Positions 5,556 through 7,080 of a stretch of DNA of 7,080 nucleotides are shown here, piece after piece; position 1 is the stretch's first letter, and the number at the start of each line of letters is the position of its first letter. The notes under the pieces are model-generated. The model was not told the origin of the DNA. It did not search any database and worked only from the letters and a program-made list of their open reading frames with translations. Origin of the DNA: CAZZCN01 sp964652975. GTDB lineage: Bacteria; Bacillota; Clostridia; Saccharofermentanales; UBA5734. The translations under genes were made by a program, and so were the position numbers. The stretch lies in contig CAZZCN010000117.1 in NCBI GenBank assembly GCA_964652975.1, positions 1 to 7,080 of the forward strand, given 5' to 3'.

Positions 5556-6962
5556 TTATTTCATCTTATCAATCCCAAAATACCTTTCTGCATTATAAAA
5601 GCAGATGTCTTCTACCATTTTCACCAGATTTTCTTTGTCGGCCGGGTATTCGCCGTTTTCGACCCACTCACCGATTAAGTTGCAAAGGATTCTTCTGAAA
5701 TACTCATGCCTTGTATAGGACAGAAAACTTCGGCTGTCGGTCAAAAACCCTATGTAATTCCCCAGGGCTGAAAGATTTGCAAAACTTTTGAGCTGCTCTT
5801 CCATGCCGGATTTGGTGTCGTTAAACCACCAGGCGCTACCTTGCTGAATTTTGCAGGCGATTTCAGAGGATTGAAAACAGCCAATCGCAGTTCCGATCAT
5901 TGCGTTGTCATTTGGATTGATGGAGAAAATCAAAGTTTTCGGCAGAGAGGCGTTTTCTTCGAGGTTGTTAAAAAAACGAACCATGCTATGTGCGTAGCTC
6001 TGTCCTCCGATGGTGTCAAACCCTGTATCGGCGCCAAGCCTGTCAAACATTTTGATGTTTGCATTACGTATAACGCCGAAATGAAGCTGCATCACCCATC
6101 CGTGTCTCTGATATTGCTTTGCCAGGTGTAAAAGCAATGCTGTCTTATAGCCTTCAATCTCGGCAGTTGTTAATGTCTCGCCTTTAAGTCCTTTTTGAAA
6201 AATCAGATTCACGCCTTCGTCTTCAATTGACATGTATGGAATATACTCAAGTCCATGGTCGGCTGACTTGCAGCTCATCTTATTGAAAAATTCTATTCTG
6301 CTGTCCAGGGCGGCTTTCAAGTCGTCAAAGTTTTTGATTTCGGTACCGCAGACATCGGCTAGTTTCTTGATATATTCGGCAAAAGCGGGGCTTTCTACGT
6401 TCAGCGACTTGTCAGGTCTGAAAGATGGGAAAACCTTCTTTGCAAAACTTTTATCCCCAGCTATCTTCTTGTGATATTGCAAATCGTCTATTGGGTCATC
6501 GGTGGTGCAGATTACGCTGACTTTTGACATTTCAATGATTTTACGTACAGAAAGTCCTTTGATTTTCTCTTTGGTCTTCTCCCAGATTTCCTTGCAGTTT
6601 TGTTCATTTAGAACCAGGTCAATGTCAAAATATCTTTTAAGCTCCAGATGAGACCAGTGATATAGCGGATTGCCGATAAGCTTTGGCATGGTCGCCGCCC
6701 AGTGCTCGAATTTCTCGTAGTCCGATGCATCGCCTGTGATGTACTTTTCGTCTACTCCGTTTGAGCGCATGGCGCGCCATTTATAATGATCCCCGTAAAG
6801 CCATATCTGCGTGATATTTTCGTAGACAGTATCCTCCGCAATATCTTTCGGGTTAATGTGGCAGTGGTAATCTATTATCGGCAGGGCCTTCGCTGTTCCA
6901 TGATAAAGGTCTATTGCTGTCTGGCTGTTTAGCAAAAAGTCATCGTCCATAAAATTTTTCAT
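5556..6962 (-). CDS. uxaC: Glucuronate isomerase (uronate isomerase)
   Basis: A 468-residue UxaC-family enzyme of the amidohydrolase superfamily. It isomerises D-glucuronate to D-fructuronate, and usually also D-galacturonate to D-tagaturonate, as the entry step of hexuronate breakdown. Seen: the N-terminal block FMDDDFLLNSQTAIDLYHG, the HxH metal motif in DYHCHINP (H33, H35), TTDDP (153-157), QLHFGVIRN (H294), GSAWWFND, and the C-terminal LTDSRSFLSYTRHEYFRR with D409 and R411, all family hallmarks. The length agrees with the usual 465-475 residues. The start at 6962 is chosen because GAGGAA (6976-6971) precedes it at a normal distance and the protein then begins MKNFMDDDF. The in-frame ATG at 6995 adds 11 basic, low-complexity residues and has no RBS. 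It is the first gene of the minus-strand cluster in this window and is followed by uxuA and uxuB. No uxaA or uxaB for the galacturonate branch is present here. Confidence 0.97.
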   Translation of the reverse strand: MKNFMDDDFLLNSQTAIDLYHGTAKALPIIDYHCHINPKDIAEDTVYENITQIWLYGDHYKWRAMRSNGVDEKYITGDASDYEKFEHWAATMPKLIGNPLYHWSHLELKRYFDIDLVLNEQNCKEIWEKTKEKIKGLSVRKIIEMSKVSVICTTDDPIDDLQYHKKIAGDKSFAKKVFPSFRPDKSLNVESPAFAEYIKKLADVCGTEIKNFDDLKAALDSRIEFFNKMSCKSADHGLEYIPYMSIEDEGVNLIFQKGLKGETLTTAEIEGYKTALLLHLAKQYQRHGWVMQLHFGVIRNANIKMFDRLGADTGFDTIGGQSYAHSMVRFFNNLEENASLPKTLIFSINPNDNAMIGTAIGCFQSSEIACKIQQGSAWWFNDTKSGMEEQLKSFANLSALGNYIGFLTDSRSFLSYTRHEYFRRILCNLIGEWVENGEYPADKENLVKMVEDICFYNAERYFGIDKMK

Positions 6963-7080
6963 TCTGGTGTTTCCTCGTTTATTTTTCTTGTTCATAATAT
7001 CGGTAAAATTTGAACCTGTTTATAAATATACGTTTTGTGCATTTGTCTTTTTATATGTAAATTGTTTTTCAGTCTTTTCA
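6963..7080 (-). promoter_or_regulatory. Upstream region of uxaC with a possible operator
   Basis: This strongly AT-rich leader holds the uxaC ribosome binding site (GAGGAA, 6976-6971). It also holds an imperfect palindrome GGTAAAATTTGAACC (7002-7016), with GGT/ACC outer arms and AA/TT inner arms, about 40 bases before the start codon. TATATT and TATAAA hexamers (7030-7019) could serve as -10 boxes, but none has a good -35 partner at 16-18 bases. A hexuronate-responsive repressor site is plausible here but not demonstrated, and the promoter cannot be placed with confidence. Confidence 0.3.

Noticed and set aside
5841..6474. Open frames on the plus strand within uxaC (5841-6131, 6232-6474)
   Set aside because: They are antisense shadows of uxaC without ribosome binding sites or recognisable domains.
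6963..6995. 11-codon N-terminal extension of uxaC
   Set aside because: The extension is lysine/asparagine-rich, lacks a ribosome binding site, and contains the GAGGAA site of the preferred start.
1..7080. CRISPR array, tRNA or rRNA genes, insertion sequence
   Set aside because: I saw no regularly spaced repeats, tRNA-like cloverleaf, rRNA signature, transposase or terminal inverted repeats in the window.

Overview
The window looks like chromosomal DNA of an anaerobic low-GC Firmicute, most likely a member of the Clostridia. Three things suggest this: the hybrid cluster protein has the strict-anaerobe (class I) cysteine spacing, the ribosome binding sites are strong AGGAGG-type sites, and the hexuronate genes are the Firmicute-style set with an SDR-type mannonate oxidoreductase. 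The genus cannot be read from the sequence alone.

Layout, left to right. Positions 100-1722 (+) encode Hcp, the hybrid cluster protein (hydroxylamine / NO reductase), with all seven ligands of its hybrid iron-sulfur-oxygen cluster and a strong intrinsic terminator behind it (1759-1790). A visibly more AT-rich toxin-antitoxin cassette follows on the same strand. It has a near-consensus promoter (1859-1887), a perfect inverted repeat over the predicted transcription start (1890-1908), a HigB-type toxin (1934-2281), and an overlapping antitoxin (2274-3368) in which a HigA-like helix-turn-helix is fused to an ImmA/IrrE-type zinc metalloprotease domain. A run of 17 T residues (3026-3042) lies inside the antitoxin gene, just before the zinc-binding HExxH codons. 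The convergent intergenic stretch (3369-3530) holds several inverted and direct repeats and a possible bidirectional terminator.

The right half is a minus-strand catabolic cluster read in the order uxaC (6962-5556), uxuA (5428-4382), uxuB (4385-3531). UxaC isomerises D-glucuronate to D-fructuronate. UxuB is the NAD(P)H-dependent oxidoreductase interconverting D-fructuronate and D-mannonate. UxuA dehydrates D-mannonate to 2-keto-3-deoxygluconate. Together they form the upper glucuronate branch of hexuronate catabolism. The later enzymes (KDG kinase, KDPG aldolase), the transporters and the regulator are not in the window. hcp is an independent nitrosative/oxidative stress gene.

The most interesting object is the HigB / HigA-protease cassette with its T17 tract. 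A one-base slip in the tract would remove the whole protease domain and leave the DNA-binding part, so the tract is a candidate phase-variation or transcriptional-slippage switch. Sequencing or assembly error in the homopolymer must be excluded first.
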